The position numbers were made by a program, and so were the translations under genes. Under the pieces are notes generated by a model. It was not told where the DNA came from. It saw nothing but the letters and a program-made list of their open reading frames with translations, and made no database searches. Below, piece by piece: positions 49,892 through 57,905 of a stretch of 64,000 nucleotides of DNA. The DNA lies in assembly GCA_035547695.1 (NCBI GenBank), contig DASZUK010000005.1:1-64000 (forward strand), given 5' to 3'. This DNA comes from DASZUK01 sp035547695 (lineage in GTDB: Bacteria; Actinomycetota; Acidimicrobiia; Acidimicrobiales; RAAP-2). How positions within the stretch are numbered: the stretch's first letter is position 1; every line of letters begins with the position of its first letter.

Positions 49892-50197
49892 GTGCCCGAC
49901 CGCGAACGCCTGCGAGTGCCGATCCACGTGCGGCCACATGCCTCCGCACCATCGGTCGGCGGAGCGTTCGACGGTGCGCTCGTCGTCCGCGTCGTCGAGC
50001 CCGCGGCGTCCGGACGGGCCACCGAGGCCGCCCTGAGGGCCGTCGCCGCGTCCCTGGCCGTGCCCCGCCGATGCGTGACGCTGCTGAGTGGTCCCAAGAG
50101 CCGGAGGAAGCTGGTCGAGATCGACATCCCCGCCGCCGACGCTCCACGTGTCGCGGCGGCGCTGCACGACCTCCGCGACGGTGGGGCCGGAGGGTAG
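49892..50197 (+). CDS. YggU/UPF0235 family protein
   Basis: 101 residues of the DUF167 family: VPIHVRPHASAPSVGGAFDGALVVRVVEPA and the C-terminal LAVPRRCVTLLSGPKSRRKLVEID. A small alpha/beta protein conserved in many bacteria with unknown function. GTG 49892. It converges on pckG. Confidence 0.85.
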   Translation: MPDRERLRVPIHVRPHASAPSVGGAFDGALVVRVVEPAASGRATEAALRAVAASLAVPRRCVTLLSGPKSRRKLVEIDIPAADAPRVAAALHDLRDGGAGG

Positions 50198-50228
50198 TCG
50201 GGCCGCAGGGTCCCGGGGCGGTCCCGGT

Positions 50229-52043
50229 TCAGCCGCCGCCGTCGAGCCGGGAGGCCAGCGATTCGAGCTGGACGTCCAGGGCGGCCGGGAGGCGGTCACC
50301 GAACACCGCGTAGTGGTCCCTGATGGCGGCCACTTCGTCCTGCCACTCGGCGGCGTCGACCCGGAACAGGGCGTCGGCCTGCTCGTCGCTGAGCCCCAGC
50401 CCCGCCAGGTCGATCGCTGTCGCGGCCGGGTGGCGGCCGATGGGGCTGTCGATTGCATCGGCCGTCCCGGCGCACCGCCCGAAGATCCAGGCCAGGACCC
50501 GGGAGTTCTCGCCGTAGCCGGGCCACAGGAACCGGCCGTCGTCGTCTCGGCGGAACCAGTTCACGGTGAAGATCCGGGGCAGGCGATCGGCGGTCGTCTT
50601 GGTGCCGACGTCGAGCCAGTGGGCGAAGTAGTCGGCCATGTCGTAGCCGCAGAACGGCAGCATGGCGAAGGGATCGCGCCGGAGGCGGCCGACCGCCCCG
50701 GTGGCCGCGGCGGTGGTCTCGCTGGCCATGGTGGAGCCGAGGAAGACCCCGTGGTCCCAGTCGAAGGCCTCGGTGACGAGGGGGACGACCGATGCCCGCC
50801 GGCCGCCGAAGAGGACGGCCGAGATGGGAACGCCGGCCGGGTCCTCCCACTCGGCCGCGATGGAGGGCACCTGGCCCAGCGGGGCGGTGAACCGGCTGTT
50901 GGGGTGGGCGGCCGGGGTGGTGCCGCCGGGGGTCCAGTCACGGCCCAGCCAGTCGGTCAGGTGGTCCGGCGGCTCGGCGGTCAGTCCCTCCCACCACACG
51001 TCCCCGTCGTCGGTGAGGGCAACGTTGGTGAAGACGGTGTTGGCGGCCAGGGCGCGGATGGCGGTCGGGTTGGTGTCGGTTCCGGTGCCGGGGGCGACGC
51101 CGAACATGCCGTACTCGGGGTTGATGGCCCGGAGCTGGCCGTCGGCGTCGAACTTCATCCAGCAGATGTCGTCACCGATGGTCTCCGCCGTCCACCCCGG
51201 GATGGTCGGGACCACCATGGCCAGGTTGGTCTTGCCGCAGGCGCTCGGGAAGGCGGCGGCGATGAACCGGCTCTCGCCCTCGGGGTTGGTGAGCTTGAGG
51301 ATCAGCATGTGCTCGGCCAGCCAGCCGTCGTCCCGGGCCATGGTCGAGGCGATGCGCAGGGCGAAGCACTTCTTGCCCAGGAGGGCGTTGCCGCCGTACC
51401 CCGACCCGTAGGACCAGATCTCGCGGGACTCCGGGAAGTGCACGATGTACTTGCGGTCCGGGTCGCAGGGCCAGGCGACGTCGGCCTGTCCGGGCTGCAG
51501 CGGGTGCCCCACCGAGTGCAGGCAGCGCACGAAGTCGCCGCGGTCGCCGAGGACGTCGAGCGCCGCGGTGCCCATGCGGGTCATGATCCGCATGGAGGCG
51601 GCGACGTAGGCCGAGTCGGTGAGCTGCACCCCGATGTGGGCGATGGGGCTGCCGAGGGGACCCATGGAGAACGGGACCACGTACAGGGTCCTCCCCTTCA
51701 TGGCGCCGCGGTAGAGGTCGAGGAGCTCGGCCCGCATCGTGGTGGGGTCGACCCAGTTGTTGGTCGGGCCGGCGTCCTCCGGCTTCTCGCAGCAGATGAA
51801 CGTCCGGTCCTCGACCCGGGCGACGTCACCGGGATCGGACCGGCACAGGAAGCTGTTCGGCCGCAGGTCGGGGTTGAGCGGGATGAACGTACCGGTCTCG
51901 ACCAGCCGGCGGCACTGCTCCCGGTACTGCTCCTCGGACCCGTCGCACCACTCGACGCGCTCGGGGCCGAGCACGGCTGCCCACTCCCGCACCCACTCCA
52001 GCAGCGTCGTGTTCTTCGTCGGGGCCGGTCCCGTGGGCGTCAT
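50229..52043 (-). CDS. pckG: Phosphoenolpyruvate carboxykinase, GTP-type
   Basis: Interconverts oxaloacetate plus GTP with PEP plus CO2, the first step of gluconeogenesis or an anaplerotic reverse reaction. 604 residues. GTP-PEPCK signatures are present: the kinase P-loop FPSACGKTNLAM, YGGNALLGKKCFALR, and MGPLGSPIAHIGVQLTDS. ATG 52043 was chosen because GGAAGAGGAGACCG lies upstream; an ATG at 52127 would add a non-conserved tail. It is divergent from the hydrogenase-like operon, with a shared regulatory core (52121-52159). Opposing promoters suggest joint control by the ArsR-type regulator. Confidence 0.95.
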   Translation of the reverse strand: MTPTGPAPTKNTTLLEWVREWAAVLGPERVEWCDGSEEQYREQCRRLVETGTFIPLNPDLRPNSFLCRSDPGDVARVEDRTFICCEKPEDAGPTNNWVDPTTMRAELLDLYRGAMKGRTLYVVPFSMGPLGSPIAHIGVQLTDSAYVAASMRIMTRMGTAALDVLGDRGDFVRCLHSVGHPLQPGQADVAWPCDPDRKYIVHFPESREIWSYGSGYGGNALLGKKCFALRIASTMARDDGWLAEHMLILKLTNPEGESRFIAAAFPSACGKTNLAMVVPTIPGWTAETIGDDICWMKFDADGQLRAINPEYGMFGVAPGTGTDTNPTAIRALAANTVFTNVALTDDGDVWWEGLTAEPPDHLTDWLGRDWTPGGTTPAAHPNSRFTAPLGQVPSIAAEWEDPAGVPISAVLFGGRRASVVPLVTEAFDWDHGVFLGSTMASETTAAATGAVGRLRRDPFAMLPFCGYDMADYFAHWLDVGTKTTADRLPRIFTVNWFRRDDDGRFLWPGYGENSRVLAWIFGRCAGTADAIDSPIGRHPAATAIDLAGLGLSDEQADALFRVDAAEWQDEVAAIRDHYAVFGDRLPAALDVQLESLASRLDGGG

Positions 52044-52120
52044 CGGTCTCCTCTTCCTGGAGGTCTTCCTGGAGGTCGGCTTCTGGAGGTCAGCCGCAGA
52101 CTGCCGCAGACTGTAGTGAT

Positions 52121-52159
52121 TTGACAACGTACGTAATCATCGATTGATGTTTCTGTCAA
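52121..52159. promoter_or_regulatory. Face-to-face pckG/hyf promoters with ArsR-type operator
   Basis: TTGACA on the forward strand at 52121-52126 and TTGACA on the reverse strand at 52159-52154 face each other. Each would use the central ~26 bp for its spacer and -10. Inside lies ATCATCGATTGATGT (52136-52150), close to the perfect palindrome TCATCAATTGATGA. A 12-of-15 identical copy precedes arsR (59578-59592). One bound repressor could close both promoters. The forward start would be near 52156, so hyfI would be near-leaderless. -10 elements are weak. Confidence 0.6.
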
Positions 52160-52161
52160 CT

Positions 52162-52650
52162 ATGCGGCTCTCGACGTTGGCCCGCCGGTGGCGCGCCCAT
52201 CCCGCCGCCATCCCCTCTCCCGAGCCGGGCTCGCCCGCGGTGCAGGAGGCACGGGCCCGCCACCGCGGCTCGCTGCAGCTCCGCCACGTCGACGCCGGGT
52301 CGTGCAACGGGTGCGAGCTGGAGATCGCGTCGATCTTCTCCCCGGTCTACGACGCCGAGCGGTTCGGGGTCCGGTTGGAGGCGTCACCTCGCCACGCCGA
52401 CGGCCTGTTGGTGACCGGGCCGGTGACCCGCAACATGGCCGGCCCCCTCCGCAAGACGCTCGACGCCGTGCCGCAGCCCCGGGTGGTCGTCGCCGTGGGC
52501 GACTGCGCCCGCAACTGCGGCGTGTTCGCCGGCGCCTACGGCGTCGAGGGCGCCGTGGGCGACGTCGTGCCGGTCGACCTCGAGATCGCCGGCTGCCCGC
52601 CCGACCCCGCGACGATCGTCACCGCGTTGCGGGGCCTGGCCGGTACGTGA
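52162..52650 (+). CDS. hyfI: Hydrogenase-small-subunit-like Fe-S protein (NuoB/HyfI family)
   Basis: 162 residues, the electron-entry Fe-S subunit of a complex-I/group-4-hydrogenase-like assembly. The four ligands of one 4Fe-4S cluster (complex I N2 type) are intact: Cys48 and Cys51 in SCNGCELE, Cys115 in VGDC and Cys145 in AGCPPDP. ATG 52162 is my choice because the operator and predicted -10 cover the upstream ATG at 52147. Its TGA overlaps the next GTG. It resembles Rv0082 of M. tuberculosis in size and context (from memory). Confidence 0.85.
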   Translation: MRLSTLARRWRAHPAAIPSPEPGSPAVQEARARHRGSLQLRHVDAGSCNGCELEIASIFSPVYDAERFGVRLEASPRHADGLLVTGPVTRNMAGPLRKTLDAVPQPRVVVAVGDCARNCGVFAGAYGVEGAVGDVVPVDLEIAGCPPDPATIVTALRGLAGT

Positions 52651-54653
52651 CCTCGGGACTGCTCGCCGCGTCCGTCCTGGTCGGCCTGGCCGCGGCGGCC
52701 GCCGGGGCGGCCGCCCCCGAGCGGCTCCGGACCCCGCTCGTCGCCGCGCTGACCGTCGCGGCCTGCGGGTGTGGCCTGGCCGCGGCGGCCGACGTGCTCC
52801 GGACCGGCCACCCCGCGGTGGTGGCGACCGACCGGCTGCTGCCCCTGGGCGGGTGCTCGCTCGACCTCGACCGCTTCGGTGCCCTGTTCGTCGTCGTCTC
52901 CGCGGGGGTGGCGATCTGCGCCATGGTCTTCCGGCTCGGCTACCGCGGCCACGGCCTGTCCAGCCGGACGGCGTCGTGCGTCCTCCCGCTGTTCGTCACC
53001 ACCCTGCTGCTGGTCCCGGCCGCGGCCAACGTGACCACCTTCTTGTTCGCCTGGGAGCTGATGGCCGTCACGTCGCTGCTGCTGGTCCTGGTCGACCACC
53101 GCCGCCGGCCCGAGGTGCAGGTGGCCGCCCGGTGGTACGCGGTGATGACCCAGTTCGGCGCGGCCGTGCTGCTGGTCGGGCTGGTGCTGTTGGCCACCCG
53201 TGCCGGCGGCCAGTCCTTCGCCGCCATCGCCGCCGCGTCGGCCCACCTGCCGGCCTGGGTGCGCGACACCGGCTTCGTGCTGGCCGTCGTCGGCTTCGGG
53301 TCCAAGGCGGGGATGGTGCCGCTGCACGTGTGGCTGCCCCGCGCCCACCCGGAGGCCCCCGGCCCGGTGTCGGCGTTGATGTCGGCGGCCATGGTCAACC
53401 TGGGGATCTACGGGATCGTCCGGGTGGGCGACGGCCTGCTCGGCGGTGGGCCGGCGTGGTGGTGGCTGGTGGTCATGGCCCTCGGCGCCCTGTCCGCCCT
53501 GTTCGGGTCGTTGCACTCGGCCACCAGCACCGACCTCAAGCGGCTGCTGGCCTATTCGACGACCGACAACGTCGGGCTCATCCTCCTGGGCGTGGGCGCC
53601 TCGGGGCTGTTCGCCTCCACCGGCCACCCGGCGCTGGCGCTGGTGGCGCTGGCCGCCGCCCTGCTGCACGTGGTGTTCCACGCCGTGTGCAAGGGATCGC
53701 TGTTCCTGTCGGCCAGCTCGCTGCAGCAGGCGACGGGGACCCGGGATCTCGACCGCCTCGGCGGCCTGCTGCGGCGCCTCCCGGTCACCGGGTCGCTGTT
53801 CGTGGTGGCCGGCCTGGCCATCGCCGCCCTGCCGCCACTGTGCGGGTTCGTCAGCGAATGGCTGCTGCTCCAGGCCCTGCTGCACGGGCTGCCGTCGTCG
53901 GCCCCGTCGCTGGCCATCGCCCTGCCCGTGGGGGTCGGCGTGCTGGCGCTCACCGGCGGGCTGACCGCGTTGACGTTCGTGAAGGCCATCGGGATCGGCC
54001 TGCTGGGCCAGCCGCGTACCGAGCCGGCCGCCCGGGCGGGCGAGGTCCACCGGTCGATGTGGGTCGGCACCGGCATCCTGGCCGGGCTCTGCCTCGTCTT
54101 CGGGGTGGCCCCGTTCCTGGTCGTCCCGGCCGTGGTCGACGCGGCTCGGACGGCCACCGCCAGCCGGGTCCCGGACCCCCTCGTCGGCGGCTGGCAGGTG
54201 GGGCTGTCGGGCATCCACGGCGTGCTCGCCCCCGGGCTGCTCGCCGCCGGGCTGGCGGTAGTGGTGGCCGCGGTGGCCGGGGCCCGACGGGCCCTCCAGC
54301 GGCGGCCGGTGCGGCGCACCGAGGCGTGGGGGTGCGGCCGGGAGCTGCAGACGGCCCGCATGGAGTACACCGCCACCTCGTTCGGCGAGCCGCTCACCCG
54401 GGTGTTCGAGGACGTGCTGACGCCGTCACGGGACCTCGACGTGAGCCACGCCGCCGAGTCGCGCTACTACGTCGAGGCGGCCACGTTCCACACGTCGCTC
54501 GACGACGCCTTCGAGCGGCACGGCTACCGTCCTGCGGCCAGGGCCCTGGCCTGGTGGGGGGCCCTCGCCCGCCGGGTGCCCAACGGCAGCGTGCACCGCT
54601 ACCTGGCCTTCGGGCTGGTGGCCCTGGTGGTGGTGCTGGTGGTCCTCGGATGA
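52647..54653 (+). CDS. hyfB: Antiporter-like membrane subunit (HyfB type)
   Basis: 668 residues with about 14-16 membrane helices, an NuoL/M/N-type ion-translocating subunit. The transport residues are kept: Glu in FLFAWELMAV, Lys in GFGSKAGMVPLHVWLPRAHPEAPGPVSALMS, and Lys in HAVCKGSLFLSA. The HyfB-type C-terminus is WGCGRELQTARMEYTATSFGEPL. GTG 52647 overlaps the hyfI stop, and its stop overlaps the hyfC start (ATGA), so the operon is translationally chained. Confidence 0.9.
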   Translation: MTSGLLAASVLVGLAAAAAGAAAPERLRTPLVAALTVAACGCGLAAAADVLRTGHPAVVATDRLLPLGGCSLDLDRFGALFVVVSAGVAICAMVFRLGYRGHGLSSRTASCVLPLFVTTLLLVPAAANVTTFLFAWELMAVTSLLLVLVDHRRRPEVQVAARWYAVMTQFGAAVLLVGLVLLATRAGGQSFAAIAAASAHLPAWVRDTGFVLAVVGFGSKAGMVPLHVWLPRAHPEAPGPVSALMSAAMVNLGIYGIVRVGDGLLGGGPAWWWLVVMALGALSALFGSLHSATSTDLKRLLAYSTTDNVGLILLGVGASGLFASTGHPALALVALAAALLHVVFHAVCKGSLFLSASSLQQATGTRDLDRLGGLLRRLPVTGSLFVVAGLAIAALPPLCGFVSEWLLLQALLHGLPSSAPSLAIALPVGVGVLALTGGLTALTFVKAIGIGLLGQPRTEPAARAGEVHRSMWVGTGILAGLCLVFGVAPFLVVPAVVDAARTATASRVPDPLVGGWQVGLSGIHGVLAPGLLAAGLAVVVAAVAGARRALQRRPVRRTEAWGCGRELQTARMEYTATSFGEPLTRVFEDVLTPSRDLDVSHAAESRYYVEAATFHTSLDDAFERHGYRPAARALAWWGALARRVPNGSVHRYLAFGLVALVVVLVVLG

Positions 54654-55612
54654 CGGGCTCGTGGCCGGTCGTGTCGGTGGTGGCCACCTCGTTGCTCCAG
54701 GTGTTGGCCGTGGTGCTCGGCGGCCCCCTCCTGATCGGGTTGATGCGCACGGTGCGCTGCCGGCTGGAGGGCCGGGTGGGGCCGCCGGTCCACCAACCGT
54801 GGCTCGACCTGCGCAAGCTGGCCCGCCGGGAACGGACCCGGCCCGAACAGGCCGGCTGGGTGTTCGCCGCCGCGCCGGTCGTGCTGGTGGCCACCACCGT
54901 GGTGATCGCCGCCATCGCCCCGCTGCTCGCCACCGATCCGGCCTTCGGGTGGTCGACCGACCTGTTCGCCGTCGTCTACCTCCTGCTGGTGGGCTCCGTC
55001 GCCGTCGCCCTGGCCGCCCTGGACACCGGGACCGCGTTCGGCGGCATGGGGGCCAGCCGGGCCATGACCATCGGGGCCCTGTCCGAGCCCGCCCTGCTCG
55101 TCGCGGTGCTCGCCCTGTCGGTGCCGGCCCATTCCTCCAACGTGCCCACGATCGTCGCCCGCACGCTCGCCCACCCCGCCTGGCTGGCCACCCCGCAACG
55201 GCTGCTCGCCCTGGTGGCCTTCCTGATCGTGATCGTGGCGGAGAGCGGACGGCTGCCGGTCGACAACCCGAGCACCCACCTGGAGCTGACCATGATCCAC
55301 GACGCCATGGTCCTCGAGTACGCCGGAACGGACCTGGCCCTGGTCAAGCTGGGCGAGTCGATGCGCCTGGCCGTCCTGCTCGGCCTCTTCGCCGACCTGT
55401 TCGTTCCCTGGGGCGTGGCCACCGCCCCCGGTGCCGGGCACCTGGCCCTGGGTCTGGTGTCGATCGGCGCGAAGGTGGCGGTCCTCGGCGTGGCGTTGGC
55501 CGTCTTCGAGGTGGCGGTGGCCAAGCTCCGGCTGTTCCGGGTGCCCGAGCTGACGGCCGGCGCGTTCGTGCTGGCCGTGCTGGCCGTGATCTCCGCCCTG
55601 GTGATGCCGTGA
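54650..55612 (+). CDS. hyfC: NuoH/HyfC-type membrane anchor subunit
   Basis: 320 residues, about eight helices. This subunit links the peripheral Fe-S/large subunit arm to the ion-pumping arm. The conserved cytoplasmic segment IVAESGRLPVDNPSTHLELTMIHDAMVLEY, with its acidic and Arg residues, is present, as is GGPLLIGLMRTVRCRLEGRVGPPVHQPW near the N-terminus. Its stop lies in the first of four 17-bp repeats that run up to the hyfE start. Confidence 0.9.
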   Translation: MTGSWPVVSVVATSLLQVLAVVLGGPLLIGLMRTVRCRLEGRVGPPVHQPWLDLRKLARRERTRPEQAGWVFAAAPVVLVATTVVIAAIAPLLATDPAFGWSTDLFAVVYLLLVGSVAVALAALDTGTAFGGMGASRAMTIGALSEPALLVAVLALSVPAHSSNVPTIVARTLAHPAWLATPQRLLALVAFLIVIVAESGRLPVDNPSTHLELTMIHDAMVLEYAGTDLALVKLGESMRLAVLLGLFADLFVPWGVATAPGAGHLALGLVSIGAKVAVLGVALAVFEVAVAKLRLFRVPELTAGAFVLAVLAVISALVMP

Positions 55613-55670
55613 ACCCGGTGCTGCCGTGAACGGGGTGCTGCCGTGAACCCGGTGCTGCCGTGAACGGGGG
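55605..55670. repeat. Four 17-bp tandem units between hyfC stop and hyfE start
   Basis: TGCCGTGAACCCGGTGC alternates with TGCCGTGAACGGGGTGC at 55605-55621, 55622-55638, 55639-55655 and 55656-55670 (partial). Every unit contains GTGA, giving a stop and a potential start each. The first supplies the hyfC stop and the last the hyfE GTG, in different frames. Confidence 0.95.
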
Positions 55671-56316
55671 CTTCGCCTCGACCGTCACCCTGGCCTCCGG
55701 CGCCGTGCTCGTCTGTGCGGTCGCCGTCCTGTGGTTGAGCTCGCTGCGCTCGGTGGTCCGGGTCGTCGCCGTCCAGGGCGTCGCCCTCGGCGGCGTGGCG
55801 ATGGCCCTCGGCGTCCACGTGCAGGACGCCGGCCTGGTCGCCACCGCGGCGGTCGTGGTCGCCGTCAAGGGCGTCGCCATCCCGGCGTTCCTCGGGAGAG
55901 CCGGAAGCGGCGGTGCACTGGACCGGGAACGCCGGCCACTCGTCAACGTCCCCGCCTCCCTCGTCGGCTCCGCCCTGCTCATCATCCTCGCCTTCACCAC
56001 GGCGGGCGGTGTGGCCGCCTTCGTGGGCACCACGACCGGTGCGCTGGTCCCCGTCGGCGTCGCCACGCTGTTGCTCGGGTTCTTCGTCCTCGTCACCCGC
56101 CGCCGGCCCCTCTTCCAGATGGTGGGGCTGCTCCTGGTCGACAACGGCATCGCCCTGGTGGCCTTCCTGTGCACGGCCGGCGTCCCGTTCCTGATCGAGC
56201 TCGGCGTGTCCCTCGACGTCCTCCTGGGCGTGGTCGTCCTCATGGTCCTGGCCCAGCGCCTGCGGTCCCAGTTCGGCGATCTCGACCTCGACGAGCTCCG
56301 GGAGCTGCACGACTGA
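55660..56316 (+). CDS. hyfE: NuoK-like membrane subunit (HyfE type)
   Basis: 218 residues with about seven helices. The second half has the NuoK-like acidic pattern (FQMVGLLLVDNGIALVAFLC, PFLIELGVSLDVLLGVVVLMVL) and ends with a short acidic tail DLDLDELRELHD. The start is GTG 55660 in the last unit of the 17-bp repeat. The stop overlaps the hyfF start (TGATG). Confidence 0.88.
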   Translation: MNGGFASTVTLASGAVLVCAVAVLWLSSLRSVVRVVAVQGVALGGVAMALGVHVQDAGLVATAAVVVAVKGVAIPAFLGRAGSGGALDRERRPLVNVPASLVGSALLIILAFTTAGGVAAFVGTTTGALVPVGVATLLLGFFVLVTRRRPLFQMVGLLLVDNGIALVAFLCTAGVPFLIELGVSLDVLLGVVVLMVLAQRLRSQFGDLDLDELRELHD

Positions 56317-57905
56317 TGGTCCTGGTGGTCATCCTCGCGCTCCCGCTCCTCGGCGGCGCCGTCGTCGGCGCCTGGGGCCGCCGCACCGCCGACGGGGCGT
56401 CCGGGCACGCAGCCGGCTGGGTCGCCGTGGCCACCAACGGCGCCGCCCTGGGCCTCGGGATCTGGACGTCGGTCCGCGTCGTCGGGACCGGTCCGCTCGT
56501 CGGAGCCGCCGGGGTGCTGCGAGCCGACGCCCTCAGCGCGTTCATGGTCGTGGTCATCGGGGCCGTGGCCGTGCTGGCGTCGTGGCTCGGGGTCCGCACC
56601 ATGGCGCTCGAGCTGGCCGGCGGGCGGTGCACGCCTGCGAGGGCCGCCACCTACGGCGTGCTGGTCCAGGCGTTCGTCGCCACCATGCTGCTCGCCGTCC
56701 TGGCCGCCAACGTCGGCGTGCTGTGGGTGGCGGTCGAGGCCACGACGGTCGTCACCACCTTCCTGGTCGGGCACCGTCGGACCAAAGGGGCCCTCGAGGC
56801 GTCGTGGAAGTACATCGTGATCTGCTCGGTCGGGATCGCCCTGGCCTTCTTCGGCACGGTGCTCGTGTACCTGTGCGCCCTGCACGCCGGAGGGCGCTCG
56901 GCCGGCGCCCTGGACTGGACCTCCCTCATGGCCAACGCCCACCACCTCGACCCCTCCGTCCTGCGGCTCGGGTTCGCCCTGGTGGTCCTCGGCTACGGCA
57001 CCAAGGTCGGCCTGGCCCCGATGCATAGCTGGCTGCCCGACGCCCACAGCCAGGCTCCCGCCCCGATCTCGGCCCTGATGTCGGGCGTGCTGCTCACCGT
57101 GGCCTTCTACGCCATCTTGCGGTTCAAGGCAGTGGCCGACCTGGCCGTCGGTCCCGGCTTCTCCCGCACCCTGCTCGTGATCGTCGCCCTGCTCTCCCTG
57201 GCCGTCGCGGCGTCGCTGCTGGTCGCCCAACGCGACTACAAGCGGATGCTCGCCTACAGCAGCATCGAGCACATGGGGCTCATCGCCCTCGGCGCCGCCG
57301 CCGGCGTCCCCCTCGCCGTCGCCGCCGTGCTGCTGCACGTCCTCGGGCACGGGCTGGCGAAGAGCGTGCTGTTCCTGACGTCGGGGGAGATCATGGCCGC
57401 CGAGGAGACCAGCCGGATCGACGGGGTCCGCGCCCTGCTCGCCCGGCGACCGGTGCTCGGCGGGGTGTTCGGCGTCGGGCTGGTGGCCCTGCTCGGGCTG
57501 CCGCCGTTCAGCCTGTTCTCCAGTGAGCTGCTCATGGCCCGGGCCGAGTTCCGCGTCGGGCTCGGCTGGGCCGCCGTCGCCGCGGTGGGCGCCATGGTGG
57601 TGATCTTCGTCGCCGTCGTCGGCCACGCCCGCCACATGCTCCTCGGCCCGCCGACCACCACCGAGGGGCCCGGCGGCACCGGGGCGCCCGGCACTACCGG
57701 GGCGCCCGACGCCACCGAGCCGCCCGGCACCACCGAGGGGCCCAGCACCACCGAGCCGCCCGGCACCACCGGGGCACTGGCGCCGCCCCCGACCTGGGTG
57801 GCCGCACCGCTCGTGGGGGGCCTGGTCGTCTGCGGTCTCATCGGGGTGTTCGCCTGGCCGCTGTCGGGCCTGCTCCACGCCGCCGCCCACGTGGTCACGC
57901 CGTGA
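56316..57905 (+). CDS. hyfF: Antiporter-like membrane subunit (HyfF type)
   Basis: 529 residues, NuoL/M-type. Pumping residues are kept: Glu in VLWVAVEATTVVTTF, Lys in GYGTKVGLAPMHSWLPDAHSQAPAPISALMSG, and Lys in HVLGHGLAKSVLFLTSGE. Between the penultimate and last helices is about 45 residues of Gly/Thr/Pro-rich sequence (GAPGTTGAP, EPPGTTEGPST), coded by short DNA repeats, a flexible loop not typical of the family. Its stop overlaps hyfG (GTGA). Confidence 0.9.
   Translation: MVLVVILALPLLGGAVVGAWGRRTADGASGHAAGWVAVATNGAALGLGIWTSVRVVGTGPLVGAAGVLRADALSAFMVVVIGAVAVLASWLGVRTMALELAGGRCTPARAATYGVLVQAFVATMLLAVLAANVGVLWVAVEATTVVTTFLVGHRRTKGALEASWKYIVICSVGIALAFFGTVLVYLCALHAGGRSAGALDWTSLMANAHHLDPSVLRLGFALVVLGYGTKVGLAPMHSWLPDAHSQAPAPISALMSGVLLTVAFYAILRFKAVADLAVGPGFSRTLLVIVALLSLAVAASLLVAQRDYKRMLAYSSIEHMGLIALGAAAGVPLAVAAVLLHVLGHGLAKSVLFLTSGEIMAAEETSRIDGVRALLARRPVLGGVFGVGLVALLGLPPFSLFSSELLMARAEFRVGLGWAAVAAVGAMVVIFVAVVGHARHMLLGPPTTTEGPGGTGAPGTTGAPDATEPPGTTEGPSTTEPPGTTGALAPPPTWVAAPLVGGLVVCGLIGVFAWPLSGLLHAAAHVVTP

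Noticed and set aside
50088..52124. Long forward frame opposite pckG
   Set aside because: Shadow of PEP carboxykinase; no ribosome site or recognisable domain.
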